A stretch of 64,000 nt of DNA from Polycladomyces subterraneus (GTDB lineage Bacteria; Bacillota; Bacilli; Thermoactinomycetales; JIR-001): NCBI RefSeq assembly GCF_030433435.1, contig NZ_JANRHH010000013.1:1-64000 (forward strand). Direction: 5' to 3'. A program made the translations under genes and the position numbers. The first letter of the stretch is position 1. Each line of letters starts with the position of its first letter. The notes beneath the pieces were generated by a model that did not search any database, was not told the origin of the DNA, and saw only the letters and a list, made by a program, of their open reading frames with translations. Below are positions 28,508 through 36,872 of this stretch, in pieces.

Positions 28508-28690
28508 TCACTGTGCCCGCAAGTGATTCGGTTCTTTGGCATTGTTGGTGTTTTGGGAGTCCGTTTTTCCTTGCGGTTGTTCCATCAAGTTTTTTCGATC
28601 CTCAGACTCTTCCGCCACACGCGATCCACGCTGTTCGGCCAATGGTCTCACCCCCTCGTTATCATCAGGGTGCAACCCATTGACAGTCAT
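28508..28690 (-). CDS. Small hydrophilic protein, function unknown
   Basis: A frame of up to 60 residues (MTVNGLHPDDNEGVRPLAEQ...) rich in Glu, Gln, Asn and Asp, with no hydrophobic core. A TATAAT lies at the ATG, so translation may instead begin at the TTG further in, preceded by GAGGGGGTGA, giving about 44 residues. A strong terminator follows 47 bases after the stop. Size and composition resemble small hydrophilic spore-associated proteins, but I do not recognise the family. Confidence 0.4.
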   Translation of the reverse strand: MTVNGLHPDDNEGVRPLAEQRGSRVAEESEDRKNLMEQPQGKTDSQNTNNAKEPNHLRAQ

Positions 28691-28726
28691 TATACGTAAT
28701 AACCCGAAACTGCCGGCTAAAGTTTC

Positions 28727-28816
28727 GCAAACAGGGCGTGTCTGATCCATTGACCGCATCGCGTTCCCGACTCGCTTCACCTGCGCCCAGCAGCACAGAA
28801 AGTAACCAATGCAGTG
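28727..28816 (+). repeat. Copy of a dispersed intergenic repeat
   Basis: Begins AGGGCGTGTCTGATCC and contains TTCCCGACTCGCTTCACCTG followed by CGCCC. Related sequence occurs near 40865-40890, 48074-48099 and 61299-61326 and, more distantly, near 34770-34790 on the opposite strand. Confidence 0.45.
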
Positions 28817-29089
28817 GGAATCGGGAGTGCAGGACGCTGCCAAAGAACGCTCCGCTTAGGGGAGATATCTCCCGCGATGGGGTGCCTACGCACGCCGAAT
28901 CGATGCACGGTCGAGCTTATGTCGTCGCTCATCTGAAACAACATGGCCCATAACGAATACCAACACACCCTGTCCTGAGGCTCCTTCCCTTCCACATCCA
29001 TGTTGAAGGGTCGTCTTTTTCCTTTTTCACCTGATTCGAAATGCAAAAACGGTACTCGTGGAAAAAGATCACCCTTCTATTCGATTCCC

Positions 29090-29722
29090 TTATTCACCAT
29101 GATTTTTCTTCCGCTTGCCTCTCGGCGGCAATTTCGATTCGGAATCATACGGATTGCCCGATTTGGCAGCAGGATCCTTTTCCTTCAACCATGAAGGCTT
29201 GAACGGGATTTTGGCCGGTTCCTGTTCGTTTTCTTCCTGCTCTCCCGACTCTTCCTCCCATTCCTCCGTCTCCTGTTCTTTTTGCCGTTGAATTTCCGGA
29301 TCAACCAACACATGATCCGACTTGTCCTTTTCTTCTTCTTTAAAGGACGGTGGTTCCCAATTGACCTCTTCTTCCGGCTCGTCGTCTTTCTTCCCTTTTT
29401 TCAACCAACCCAATACGCCGCGTTTTTCTTCCTCCTCCTCATCAAATTTGGGACGGTAACGCGGCTCCAAGTCTTTCAACTCTTTTCGTTTTTGCTCTTC
29501 ACGCTTGGCCCGACGTTCCAGAATGGAAAACTCGGTGAAATCGATGTCCTCCGTATCGCGCTGAAACATGCGCTCCAGCTCTTCCACTTCCTTGCCACGT
29601 ACTCTGGATAACCAGATTGATCCCACTACCGCACCGATAATCACCACAGCGAGAATGATCCAAACATAAGCGGGGATCACGCTGAGAAATCCCTCCAACA
29701 GCATGGCATGCAACCATACCAT
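29090..29722 (-). CDS. Membrane-anchored, highly charged hypothetical protein
   Basis: A 210-residue protein with one N-terminal membrane segment (GFLSVIPAYVWIILAVVIIG, about residues 11-38) followed by a long cytoplasmic-type tail very rich in Glu, Lys, Asp and Arg, probably coiled coil in part (EVEELERMFQRDTEDIDF). The tail has acidic clusters (DEEEEEKRG) and a proline/lysine-rich end. ATG 29722 is favoured by GGGAGG upstream. A single membrane anchor with a charged tail recalls small cell-envelope or division-associated proteins of Bacillales, but no family is recognised. Confidence 0.65.
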   Translation of the reverse strand: MVWLHAMLLEGFLSVIPAYVWIILAVVIIGAVVGSIWLSRVRGKEVEELERMFQRDTEDIDFTEFSILERRAKREEQKRKELKDLEPRYRPKFDEEEEEKRGVLGWLKKGKKDDEPEEEVNWEPPSFKEEEKDKSDHVLVDPEIQRQKEQETEEWEEESGEQEENEQEPAKIPFKPSWLKEKDPAAKSGNPYDSESKLPPRGKRKKNHGE

Positions 29723-29934
29723 CAATGTCACACCTCCCTGAAATTGAACGCGCTTTGCTCACGATTGGTGTCATCCGTTTTGTGAACACCATCGTTTCCC
29801 GCCGTCCCCATACAGAAAAGTTGTAGCAATCCCCGCACCTTTTGTCAAATCCGCCTCGTTTTTAAACCAACGTGACGGATGATTATTCCCCGGGAAACGA
29901 CAACTGCCGGTGAATCCAACCGGCAGTCGACACA

Positions 29935-30720
29935 TTATTTCCCTTGAAATTCTGGTTTCCGCTTTTGAAGAAAGGCTTCCATCCCTTCTATACGATCCTG
30001 GGTGTCGAAAGTCAGTCCAAAACAAGCCGCCTCCAACTGCAAGCCGGAGCGCAAATCCGTCTCCGCTCCTTGATTGATTGCCCGTTTGATGTATTTCATG
30101 GCGATGGGCGCCTTTTTGGCAAGCACTTCCGCCAGCCGTTTCGCCTCGTCCAACAACATGTCGGGCGATGTCAATTTCTGCACCAATCCCAAACGATATG
30201 CCTCAGCGGCAGAAATCATTTCCCCGGTCAAACACAAGTATTTCGCGGTCGTCTTTCCAACCAACCGCGCCAATCGCTGGGTCCCACCGTATCCCGGAAT
30301 CACTCCCAGATTCACTTCCGGTTGACCAAACTTGGCATTTTCGGACGCGATCAAAATGTCGCCGCTCATCGCCAACTCGCACCCTCCACCCAGGGCGAAA
30401 CCATCGACAGCCATGATCACCGGCTTGTCCAGCTCTTCGATTTTGCTGAAGAGCGCCTGCCCCTTCGCCGCCAACCGTTGTGCTTCGGCAGCCGATTCGA
30501 TTTGCCTCAGCTCGCTAATATCAGCCCCTGCAACGAATGCTTTTTCTCCCGCTCCGGTAATTATCAGACAGCGTACGTCTTCATTTTGCTCCGCCCAATC
30601 GACCGCCTCTGTCAACTCCTCCAATGTTTCACGGTTGAGTGCATTGAGCACCTTTGGGCGCTGAATGGTCAAAAGTGCCCATCCGTTTCCTTGTTCCAGC
30701 ACAATATTGTTCCATTCCAC
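29935..30720 (-). CDS. Enoyl-CoA hydratase/isomerase (crotonase family)
   Basis: A 261-residue protein. The oxyanion-hole segments AGADISELRQIE and DGFALGGGCELAMSGD are present, as are the catalytic-glutamate region FGQPEVNLGVIPGYGGTQRL and the C-terminal helices. It would hydrate trans-2-enoyl-CoA in fatty acid or butanoate metabolism. Start is GTG at 30720 with AGGAGGTG upstream. No other beta-oxidation genes are adjacent, so the exact substrate is open. Confidence 0.9.
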   Translation of the reverse strand: MEWNNIVLEQGNGWALLTIQRPKVLNALNRETLEELTEAVDWAEQNEDVRCLIITGAGEKAFVAGADISELRQIESAAEAQRLAAKGQALFSKIEELDKPVIMAVDGFALGGGCELAMSGDILIASENAKFGQPEVNLGVIPGYGGTQRLARLVGKTTAKYLCLTGEMISAAEAYRLGLVQKLTSPDMLLDEAKRLAEVLAKKAPIAMKYIKRAINQGAETDLRSGLQLEAACFGLTFDTQDRIEGMEAFLQKRKPEFQGK

Positions 30721-30815
30721 GCTGCAACACCTCCTGGTTCGTCTTCTGGAACTATGTCTGACTTAATGAATTCGGTGTCGAATGGTGCACTTCCTCCCGA
30801 TCCTATTGATCCAAC

Positions 30816-31865
30816 TTACTCCACCTGTACCCGTGAACGGCCGACCGCATTATACCCGTACCCCTTTCGGTTCCATTTAGCACGCAGCGGCTGCATACGA
30901 CCGGCCGTATCCACCGCTCGCGACCAGATTTCGTATTTACCCGGTTGCAGGGTCTTCCAATTCCAACTCCATTGGACCCATGCGTAGGGATGATGCCAGG
31001 GGCGTTGCTGAAGCTGGGCGGAATACCAATGAGCCCCACGATCGACAGACACCTCCACTCTCCTAATCACGCCCTTCCCTGTCCACGCAAGCCCTTCCAC
31101 ACGGTGATGTCCCGTTTTCAGTACCGAAAAATCATGAGGATGCCGGATGAGGGAATTGACGCGGAGAACGGTGACAGGTCGTTTCCCCTCATCACTGTCA
31201 GGAAAGGGATAATAATGGTAGTCCTCCTTTTGGTAGTAGCCTTGAAACGGCTCCGTTATCACTTCGATGCGGCTCAACCATTTCACGGACGCCATCGCAT
31301 ACCAACCCGGCACGATCAGCCGTAGAGGAGCACCGTGTTCCGGTGACAGCAGTTGACCGTTTTGGGCATAGGCCACCAATGTATCCGGGTGAAGTGATTT
31401 GCCGAGCGGTAAGCTCCGGGCAAACGGGCCATTTTCCTCCCCTTCTCCATCCGTACCCCAAAACACAACTTCCCGAGCCGTAGAGCAGATACCGGCCTCC
31501 AGTAACAAATCCCGGAGCGGTACGCCCGTCCATTCTGCCTGGCTAATGGCCCCTTCGTTCCAGGGTACACCGTATACCCGCGGGCGGAATAAGGTCCTGC
31601 GGTTTCCCGCGCATTCCATCACTGCCACCACTGACTTGGCTGGTCTAGACCTGATTTCTTCGCAACTCAAGGTCAAGGGACGCTGTACCACACCCACCAC
31701 TTGCAAACCGTCCAAATTCGGGGCAGGATAAGGGTAATGATTGCGACGGTACCATAAATCGTCCGGTGTTTTCCAATCCGTGATCCAGCGAACAGGGGAA
31801 CTTTGATTTTCCGGTTGGATCGTTATCGTTTCACGAAACAATGGTTGTTGACGTGACAGTTTCAT
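30816..31865 (-). CDS. Sulfite oxidase-type molybdopterin enzyme
   Basis: A 349-residue protein with the oxidoreductase molybdopterin domain (molybdenum-ligand cysteine in VMECAGNRR, about residue 85) and the C-terminal Mo-co dimerisation domain (RRVEVSVDRGAHWYSAQL). Pterin-contact patterns such as HGAPLRLIVPGWYAMASVKW fit the sulfite oxidase family. No signal peptide is seen, so a cytoplasmic location is likely. It probably oxidises sulfite to sulfate, although family members vary. ATG 31865 follows AGGAAGG. An Rrf2-type regulator gene lies directly upstream on the same strand. Confidence 0.88.
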   Translation of the reverse strand: MKLSRQQPLFRETITIQPENQSSPVRWITDWKTPDDLWYRRNHYPYPAPNLDGLQVVGVVQRPLTLSCEEIRSRPAKSVVAVMECAGNRRTLFRPRVYGVPWNEGAISQAEWTGVPLRDLLLEAGICSTAREVVFWGTDGEGEENGPFARSLPLGKSLHPDTLVAYAQNGQLLSPEHGAPLRLIVPGWYAMASVKWLSRIEVITEPFQGYYQKEDYHYYPFPDSDEGKRPVTVLRVNSLIRHPHDFSVLKTGHHRVEGLAWTGKGVIRRVEVSVDRGAHWYSAQLQQRPWHHPYAWVQWSWNWKTLQPGKYEIWSRAVDTAGRMQPLRAKWNRKGYGYNAVGRSRVQVE

Positions 31866-32073
31866 CCCAATCACCTTCCTGCATCATGTTCCGTCATGAT
31901 AGAGAAACCCCGCTGAGCGGCATCATTTTCCGCACAACCGGGTATGTACGAGATCTCAATTCATTTGGAAAAATCGAATTCGCTCGCAGGATGGTGACCA
32001 CCCTTATCACACCACGGACGAAATAACCCAATATCCCCTCGTCATCACCCCGTCCCGCCATTCTCACTCCCGA

Positions 32074-32502
32074 TCAACCGGTCGGTCCTGCTTCCGTCTT
32101 CCCCTGCAGCAAATGTTCCAGCGTCGTTCGGTCCAATACTTGTGCCACTGTATCTCGAATCAATGCCCACAACGGTTTCAACAGACAATCCCCCTCCAAC
32201 GGACACGGCTCGTATGCCGTCACACTGACACAGCTCATGGGAGCCAACGGTCCCTCCAGCCTGCGGATCACTTCTCCAATCACGATCTGCTCAGGCGGAA
32301 GTCGCAGAGCATATCCGCCCTGTGCTCCCCGTTTGCTCTTCACGTACCCGTTGGTTTTCAACTGAAGCAAAATCTGCTCCAAATAGTGATTGGGAACCAA
32401 CGTTTTTTCCGCAATCTCCGAAATGGGAACCACATCCCCTTTGCGTAACCCCAACAACAACAAGGCACGCAGGGCGTACTCCCCGCGGCTGGAAACCTTC
32501 AT
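32074..32502 (-). CDS. Rrf2-family regulator with three-cysteine motif
   Basis: A 142-residue winged-helix regulator (MKVSSRGEYALRALLLLGLR). The recognition region is TLVPNHYLEQILLQLK and the wing is KSKRGAQGGYAL. The C-terminal third holds CVSVTAYEPCPLEGDC, a Cys-x8-Cys-x5-Cys arrangement close to the iron-sulfur ligands of IscR and NsrR, which suggests sensing of nitric oxide, redox state or Fe-S supply. The sulfite oxidase gene is the nearest downstream neighbour; the 200-base gap leaves co-transcription uncertain. Confidence 0.85.
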   Translation of the reverse strand: MKVSSRGEYALRALLLLGLRKGDVVPISEIAEKTLVPNHYLEQILLQLKTNGYVKSKRGAQGGYALRLPPEQIVIGEVIRRLEGPLAPMSCVSVTAYEPCPLEGDCLLKPLWALIRDTVAQVLDRTTLEHLLQGKTEAGPTG

Positions 32503-32629
32503 GCTTTCCTCCCATCCCTACCATCCCGAGCAGAATGGTCGACAATGATGTCTCACCCGTCGGTTATATGTATATACACATGGCGACAGATGTGTGCCTG
32601 TGTTTTTGCATCTCCGGACAAAACGCAGG

Positions 32630-32671
32630 TTGACATCGATTCACCAAGTGTATGAATTGTATATACACACT
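32630..32671 (+). promoter_or_regulatory. Promoter and candidate GntR (YtrA-type) operator
   Basis: TTGACA at 32630-32635 is a strong -35. Downstream lies an inverted repeat AGTGT (32647-32651) N15 ACACT (32667-32671), close to the AGTGTA/TACACT half-sites known for YtrA of Bacillus subtilis. Autoregulation by the GntR protein encoded at 32694 is likely. The -10 hexamer is not clear. Confidence 0.55.
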
Positions 32672-32693
32672 ATTTATTTATGGAGATGATTCT

Positions 32694-33080
32694 TTGAACA
32701 TCACGATTTCCCACTCTTCGAAAGAACCGATCTACCAACAAATCATCGACCAGATCCGGGATCAGATTTTGAAAGGCGCCGTCCGTCCGGGAGATCCACT
32801 GCCCTCCATCCGGCAATTGGCCCGGGATTTACGGGTGAGCGTCATTACGACGAAGCGCGCATATGAAGAATTGGAACGGGAGGGATTGATCCGATCCGTG
32901 GTTGGGAAAGGATCCTACATCGCTCCGGGAAACACCATGGATACGCTCCGGGAGCAGCGAATCTCCCAACTACGGTGCCGTTTGCAACAACTGGTGGAGG
33001 AAGCCGCAGAACTTGGTTTAAGCCGGGAAGAATTGATCACTTGGGTACGACAATGTGACTGCGGGGAGGATCAGGAATGA
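32694..33080 (+). CDS. GntR-family regulator, YtrA type
   Basis: A 128-residue protein: an N-terminal winged helix (PIYQQIIDQIRDQILKGAVR, LPSIRQLARDLRVSVITTKR) and only a short C-terminal helical tail, the layout of the YtrA subfamily that controls adjacent ABC transporters. It lacks the large ligand domain of HutC- or FadR-type relatives. Start is TTG 32694 after GGAGATG. The stop overlaps the ATPase start (ATGA). Confidence 0.85.
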   Translation: MNITISHSSKEPIYQQIIDQIRDQILKGAVRPGDPLPSIRQLARDLRVSVITTKRAYEELEREGLIRSVVGKGSYIAPGNTMDTLREQRISQLRCRLQQLVEEAAELGLSREELITWVRQCDCGEDQE

Positions 33081-33943
33081 TGAAGTCATTGGAAGTCCGA
33101 CATTTGTCCAAAGCCTTTCGGGGTTTTGCGCTTCAGGACGTCTCGTTCTCCTTGGAAGAGGGATACATTACGGGTTTTATCGGGGAAAACGGGTCAGGAA
33201 AAAGCACCACGATCAAGCTCATCCTGCAACTTCTGATCCCCGATTCGGAGGAAATTCGGATTTTCGGACTGGATCCATCCCGGCACAGTCAGGAGATCAA
33301 AGAGCGCATCGGCTTTGTGTTCGATGAACACCATTTCTACGAACATCTCACCATCGATGAGATGAAACGCATCATCACCCCTTTTTACAAACGATGGAAT
33401 GAACGGTTGTTTCAACGTTACGTCCGTGATTTCGATCTACCGATCCGCAAAAAAATCAAGCATCTCTCCAAGGGAATGAAAATGAAGCTGTCGCTTGCAT
33501 TCGCCCTCGCTCACGAACCGGATCTCATCATCATGGATGAACCCACATCCGGCCTCGATCCAGTCTTTCGTCGAGAGATACTCGATTTGTTGCGAGAGAT
33601 CATGCTGGACGAGCGCAAAACCATCTTCTTTTCCACCCATATCACCACGGATCTGGAACAGATCGCCGACCACATCATCTTTCTGCACAAAGGTCGCGTG
33701 GTATGGGACGAAACCAAAGACCGGATTGAAGAGACGTATGCCTTGGTCAAAGGGGATACCCGATGGCTCACGCCGGAAGCGCGTCAAGCATTGATCGGCG
33801 TGCGGGAAACGGATGTGGGATTTGAAGGATTGGCAGCCGATGCGGACCAGGTACATCGTCTGTTGGGTGACCGTTGTGTGATGGAGAAGCCGTCGTTGGA
33901 AGACATCATATATTTTACGATCAAAGGAGGGCGTTCCGCTTGA
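33077..33943 (+). CDS. ABC transporter ATPase of the GntR-linked module
   Basis: A 288-residue exporter-type ATPase: Walker A GENGSGKST, signature LSKGMKMKLSLAFAL, Walker B LIIMDEPTSGLDP and H-loop FFSTHITTDLEQ. A 70-residue C-terminal extension follows. In YtrA-type modules the pair exports peptides or wall-active compounds, or handles wall stress. Its permease partner downstream is frameshifted, so the ATPase may have no membrane partner. Confidence 0.88.
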   Translation: MMKSLEVRHLSKAFRGFALQDVSFSLEEGYITGFIGENGSGKSTTIKLILQLLIPDSEEIRIFGLDPSRHSQEIKERIGFVFDEHHFYEHLTIDEMKRIITPFYKRWNERLFQRYVRDFDLPIRKKIKHLSKGMKMKLSLAFALAHEPDLIIMDEPTSGLDPVFRREILDLLREIMLDERKTIFFSTHITTDLEQIADHIIFLHKGRVVWDETKDRIEETYALVKGDTRWLTPEARQALIGVRETDVGFEGLAADADQVHRLLGDRCVMEKPSLEDIIYFTIKGGRSA

Positions 33944-34583
33944 GAGTGTATGGCGTTTGATCTTCAAAGATCTTCGTGTGCAGAAATACATGTTCCTCGT
34001 CGCGCTATTCTTCGCTTTTGTTAACATGTTGCTGACCAGGATGAACCAGCTGGTCAACATCGTCATCCTCGCCTATATGTTGATCACAAGCTCCATTCAG
34101 TATGACGAAAAACAGCGAACATCCGTATTGCTCAACTGCCTCCCCATCACCCGCCGATCTTATGTCGCATCCAAATATAAGTATCTTCCTGTATACATTG
34201 ATCTCTGTGGTGATGGTGTTTCTGGTCAATCTGGCCGCCCTGTTCATCGCCCGATTCGGATTTAACCACAATCGTTTACCTTATCACTGTTTACGATACA
34301 GGATGTATTCTGGGCACTGGTGTCCATCATGGTACTCGCCGCTTTGTTTTTTCCGATTGCTCTCACTTTCGACTGGAGTATGATGCAATATCTGTCATTC
34401 GTCGTTCTGGCAGTGGGCGGAACTGGTCTGGTTTTGCTTGTCATGTGGATAAAAAGTCCTGATTGGCCGCTGGTCGGATCTCCTTTCGCACTGCAAGCCG
34501 CCGTCATCGCGCTTGCTGCATTGGCCCTGTTATACGGATCATACCGTCTATCCCTGTTGTTGTATCAAAAGAAGGGTTTATAG
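33936..34583 (+). pseudogene. ABC-2 permease of the GntR-linked module, two or more frameshifts
   Basis: Three frames are needed to read one permease of about 215 residues. Frame 1 (33942 on) reads ESVWRLIFKDLRVQKYMFLV through CLPITRRSYVASKY. Frame 2 (from about 34174) reads SIFLYTLISVVMVFLVNLAA. Frame 3 (from about 34280) reads LFTIQDVFWALVSIMVLAAL to the end. The first shift fits loss of AT from an ATATAT stretch, the second loss of one base near the CGTTTACC. The start is also irregular: no good start codon lies in frame before WRLIFKD. Several hydrophobic segments remain recognisable, so the decay is recent. Confidence 0.7.
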
Positions 34584-34875
34584 GTGGCGTGATCCTGATC
34601 AGCAAATAACTGCTCAACCATGTTGTTAACCAAGTCCATGGGCTCCGATCTCCCGTCTTTATCTCCGCTCACGGCGGAGCTAAGGTCGGGAAATTACGGA
34701 AGGTTTCCTGCCGTGAGTATTCGCCCAAGGATGGCTGGAGGTGCGCCTCGAAGTGGTGAAGCAATCGGGGCGGGCGCACAGGTGTTTTCTCATTGGGGTT
34801 TGAGCATTACACCTGCCTTTCGGTCAAGCAAGTGATCTGCATGCAATATGAGTTGAGGGGGGGATTGGAATTCGT
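34584..34875. other. Intergenic region with degenerate repeat
   Basis: No gene is supported. A short hairpin (GCTCACGGCGGAGC near 34667-34680) is visible, and on the minus strand the stretch at about 34770-34790 reads CACCTGTGCGCCC, related to the dispersed repeat core seen elsewhere in the window. Confidence 0.35.
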
Positions 34876-34904
34876 TTTACAAAACAGGATATTTGTGGTA
34901 TAGT
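34876..34904 (+). promoter_or_regulatory. Promoter of the cold-shock gene
   Basis: TTTACA, 17-base spacer, TATAGT. The start codon is about 130 bases further on, giving the long leader typical of cold-shock genes. Confidence 0.8.
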
Positions 34905-35042
34905 AAATTCTGGTTGTAATATTGAGGGTATATAATTCACACATGTTATAAAGGGTGATAAGTTTCGATTTGTCATTCTTTATAATGTGTGAATGAATGC
35001 CTAAAATATTATCAACACAAATATTTTCGGAGGAATTCACAC

Positions 35043-35243
35043 ATGCTACAAGGAACCGTTAAATGGTTTAATGCTGACAAAGGGTTCGGGTTTATCGAAG
35101 TGGAAGGCAGAGATGACGTATTCGTTCATTACTCCGCGATCAATGGTGTAGGATTTAAGACATTGGATGAAGGCGATAAAGTGAGTTTTGAAATCACGAA
35201 AGGCAACCGTGGTGATCAAGCCGTCAACGTGGTGAAGCTGTAA
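35043..35243 (+). CDS. Cold-shock protein (CspA/CspB family)
   Basis: A 66-residue single-domain OB-fold RNA chaperone. The RNA-binding motifs [14 protein letters not shown] (RNP1) and VFVHYSAI (RNP2) are present. ATG 35043 follows GGAGGAATT. A leader of about 130 bases separates promoter and start, as in cold-induced csp mRNAs. A second csp gene is at 40527-40727. Confidence 0.95.
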   Translation: MLQGTVKWFNADKGFGFIEVEGRDDVFVHYSAINGVGFKTLDEGDKVSFEITKGNRGDQAVNVVKL

Positions 35244-35271
35244 AAAAAAAGAAATAACCCATTCAGAACCA

Positions 35272-35304
35272 CCCCACTGGAGCTCAACTCCTGTGGGGCC
35301 TTTT
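35272..35304 (+). terminator. Probable terminator of the cold-shock gene
   Basis: CCCCAC pairs with GTGGGG around a 15-base loop, then CCTTTTAG. Confidence 0.55.
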
Positions 35305-35443
35305 AGGTTTCACACTTCCACTCTCCAGTGTTCAGCCACTTTGTCCAGAGAGACTCCTTTTTAAGTGCGATTGGTCATCTTTTGCTCAAATCCGTGACCG
35401 TTATGGAAGGGTTCAACAAAAAAATTATTCCCAATCCATATAC

Positions 35444-35475
35444 AAACCCGGCGGTTTTTTCCGCCGGGTTTTTCA
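35444..35475. terminator. Bidirectional terminator between csp and prfB
   Basis: An 11-bp perfect stem (AAACCCGGCGG / CCGCCGGGTTT) with a T6 loop. The T run is longer on the plus strand, but the hairpin also lies 45 bases after the prfB stop. Confidence 0.8.
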
Positions 35476-35515
35476 GGTAGCCTCGCCGGAGCAAAATACC
35501 CCGGTCTTGGTCTCA

Positions 35516-36638
35516 TCACTTTTTCGGTTGTTGGCCGCCGATTTTTTGACGGAGATACGCGTCGATAAATACATCGATCTCTCCGTCCATCACGGCTTGC
35601 ACGTTGCCTACCTCCACCTGCGTGCGGTGATCCTTGACCAAACTGTAGGGGTGGAAGACATAAGATCGGATCTGGTTGCCCCAACCGATCTCCGTCTGCT
35701 CCCCTTTCAACTGGTCGATCTGTTTCCGCCGCTCCTCCATCATGCGTTCATACAGACGCGCCTTCAGGATTTTCATCGCGCGTTCCCTGTTTTTGATCTG
35801 CGAACGCTCCGATTGGCATGTTACGACGATGCCGGTGGGCAAGTGCGTGATCCGCACCGCCGAATCGGTCGTGTTGACGTGTTGTCCCCCGGCGCCGCTG
35901 GAACGATACGTGTCAATTTTGAGCTCTTCCGGCTTGATCTCCACTTCAACGTCATCATCCACTTCCGGCATGACGTTGGCGGAGACAAACGACGTATGCC
36001 GGCGCCCGGACGCGTCGAACGGCGAAATCCGTACCAGACGGTGTACGCCTTTTTCCGCTTTGAGATATCCATAGGCATTGTGCCCTTTGATCAACAGCGT
36101 GACGCTTTTGATGCCCGCTTCCTCACCAGGCAGGTAATCCAGTGTTTCCACCTTGTACCCTCTGCGTTCAGCCCAACGCGTATACATCCGGAGAAGCATC
36201 GACGCCCAGTCCTGCGATTCGGTCCCGCCTGCGCCGGGGTGGAGCTCCAGGATGGCATTGTTTTTGTCGTAGGGTTCGCTTAACAGGAGACTCAGCTCAA
36301 ACTGCGTCATCTCTTTTTTGAGCGAACGGATCGTTTCTTCCGCTTCCTCCAGGAGCGACTCATCGTCCTCCTCGGCGGCCAGCTCCAACAGGACCTGCAG
36401 GTCTTCGTGTGCCTGCTCCAGCTTGGTCATCGTTTCGACCTGGGCTTTCAACCCATTGGCCTCGTCGATCACTTTTTGCGCTTGTTGCTGATCGTCCCAG
36501 AAGTCGGGAGCAGTCATTTGCGCTTCCAGTTCCGCAATGCGCGCTTTTTTCTGGTCGAGGTCAAAGAGACCCCCTGATATCCGCCAATCGCTTGGCTGTA
36601 TTGGTTACTTCCTGCTTCAGTTCGCCCAATGAAATCAC
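35516..36638 (-). CDS. prfB: Peptide chain release factor 2 (programmed +1 frameshift)
   Basis: RF2 recognises UGA and UAA stop codons. The gene is read in two frames: GTG 36638 to CTT 36564 (25 codons, [11 protein letters not shown]...), an in-frame TGA at 36563-36561, then a +1 shift to GAC at 36562 and on to 35516, giving 373 residues. The second part has the GGQ motif ([17 protein letters not shown]) and helical domain 1. Start GTG is supported by GAGGTG. The preceding gene on the strand is secA, as in Bacillus. Confidence 0.95.
36558..36577 (-). other. prfB programmed frameshift site
   Basis: Minus strand: an internal Shine-Dalgarno-like AGGGGG, then TCT CTT TGA C. The ribosome pauses at the UGA when RF2 is scarce and slips +1 on CTT, an autoregulatory device conserved across bacteria. 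Confidence 0.93.
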
Positions 36639-36801
36639 GACAAATCACCTCTTCGCACTTTTCCGTTTCAAGGAAACGTACCTTTCCAATTATAACGCAA
36701 TCCGGAACGAAATTCGAATCCGTAGACCATTTGTCCCTGTTTCCTCCGGGTTCAATCCATTCATTCTCTCCCGTTTTTCTATATTCAAAGGGGCGTGTCG
36801 A

Positions 36802-36833
36802 AAAAGGCCCCCCTCATTTGAAGGGGTGGCCTC
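36802..36833 (-). terminator. Terminator of secA
   Basis: On the minus strand GGCCACCCCTTC pairs with GAGGGGGGCC, followed by TTTTT. It lies about 40 bases after the secA stop, so prfB needs its own promoter between here and 36638. Confidence 0.75.
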
Positions 36834-36872
36834 TAAGATGCGAGTTTTTTTACTTTTGCTGATTCCCCTACG

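Noticed and set aside
35516-36638. prfB as a frameshift pseudogene
   Set aside because: The break is the conserved programmed +1 site with internal Shine-Dalgarno-like sequence and CTT-TGA-C.
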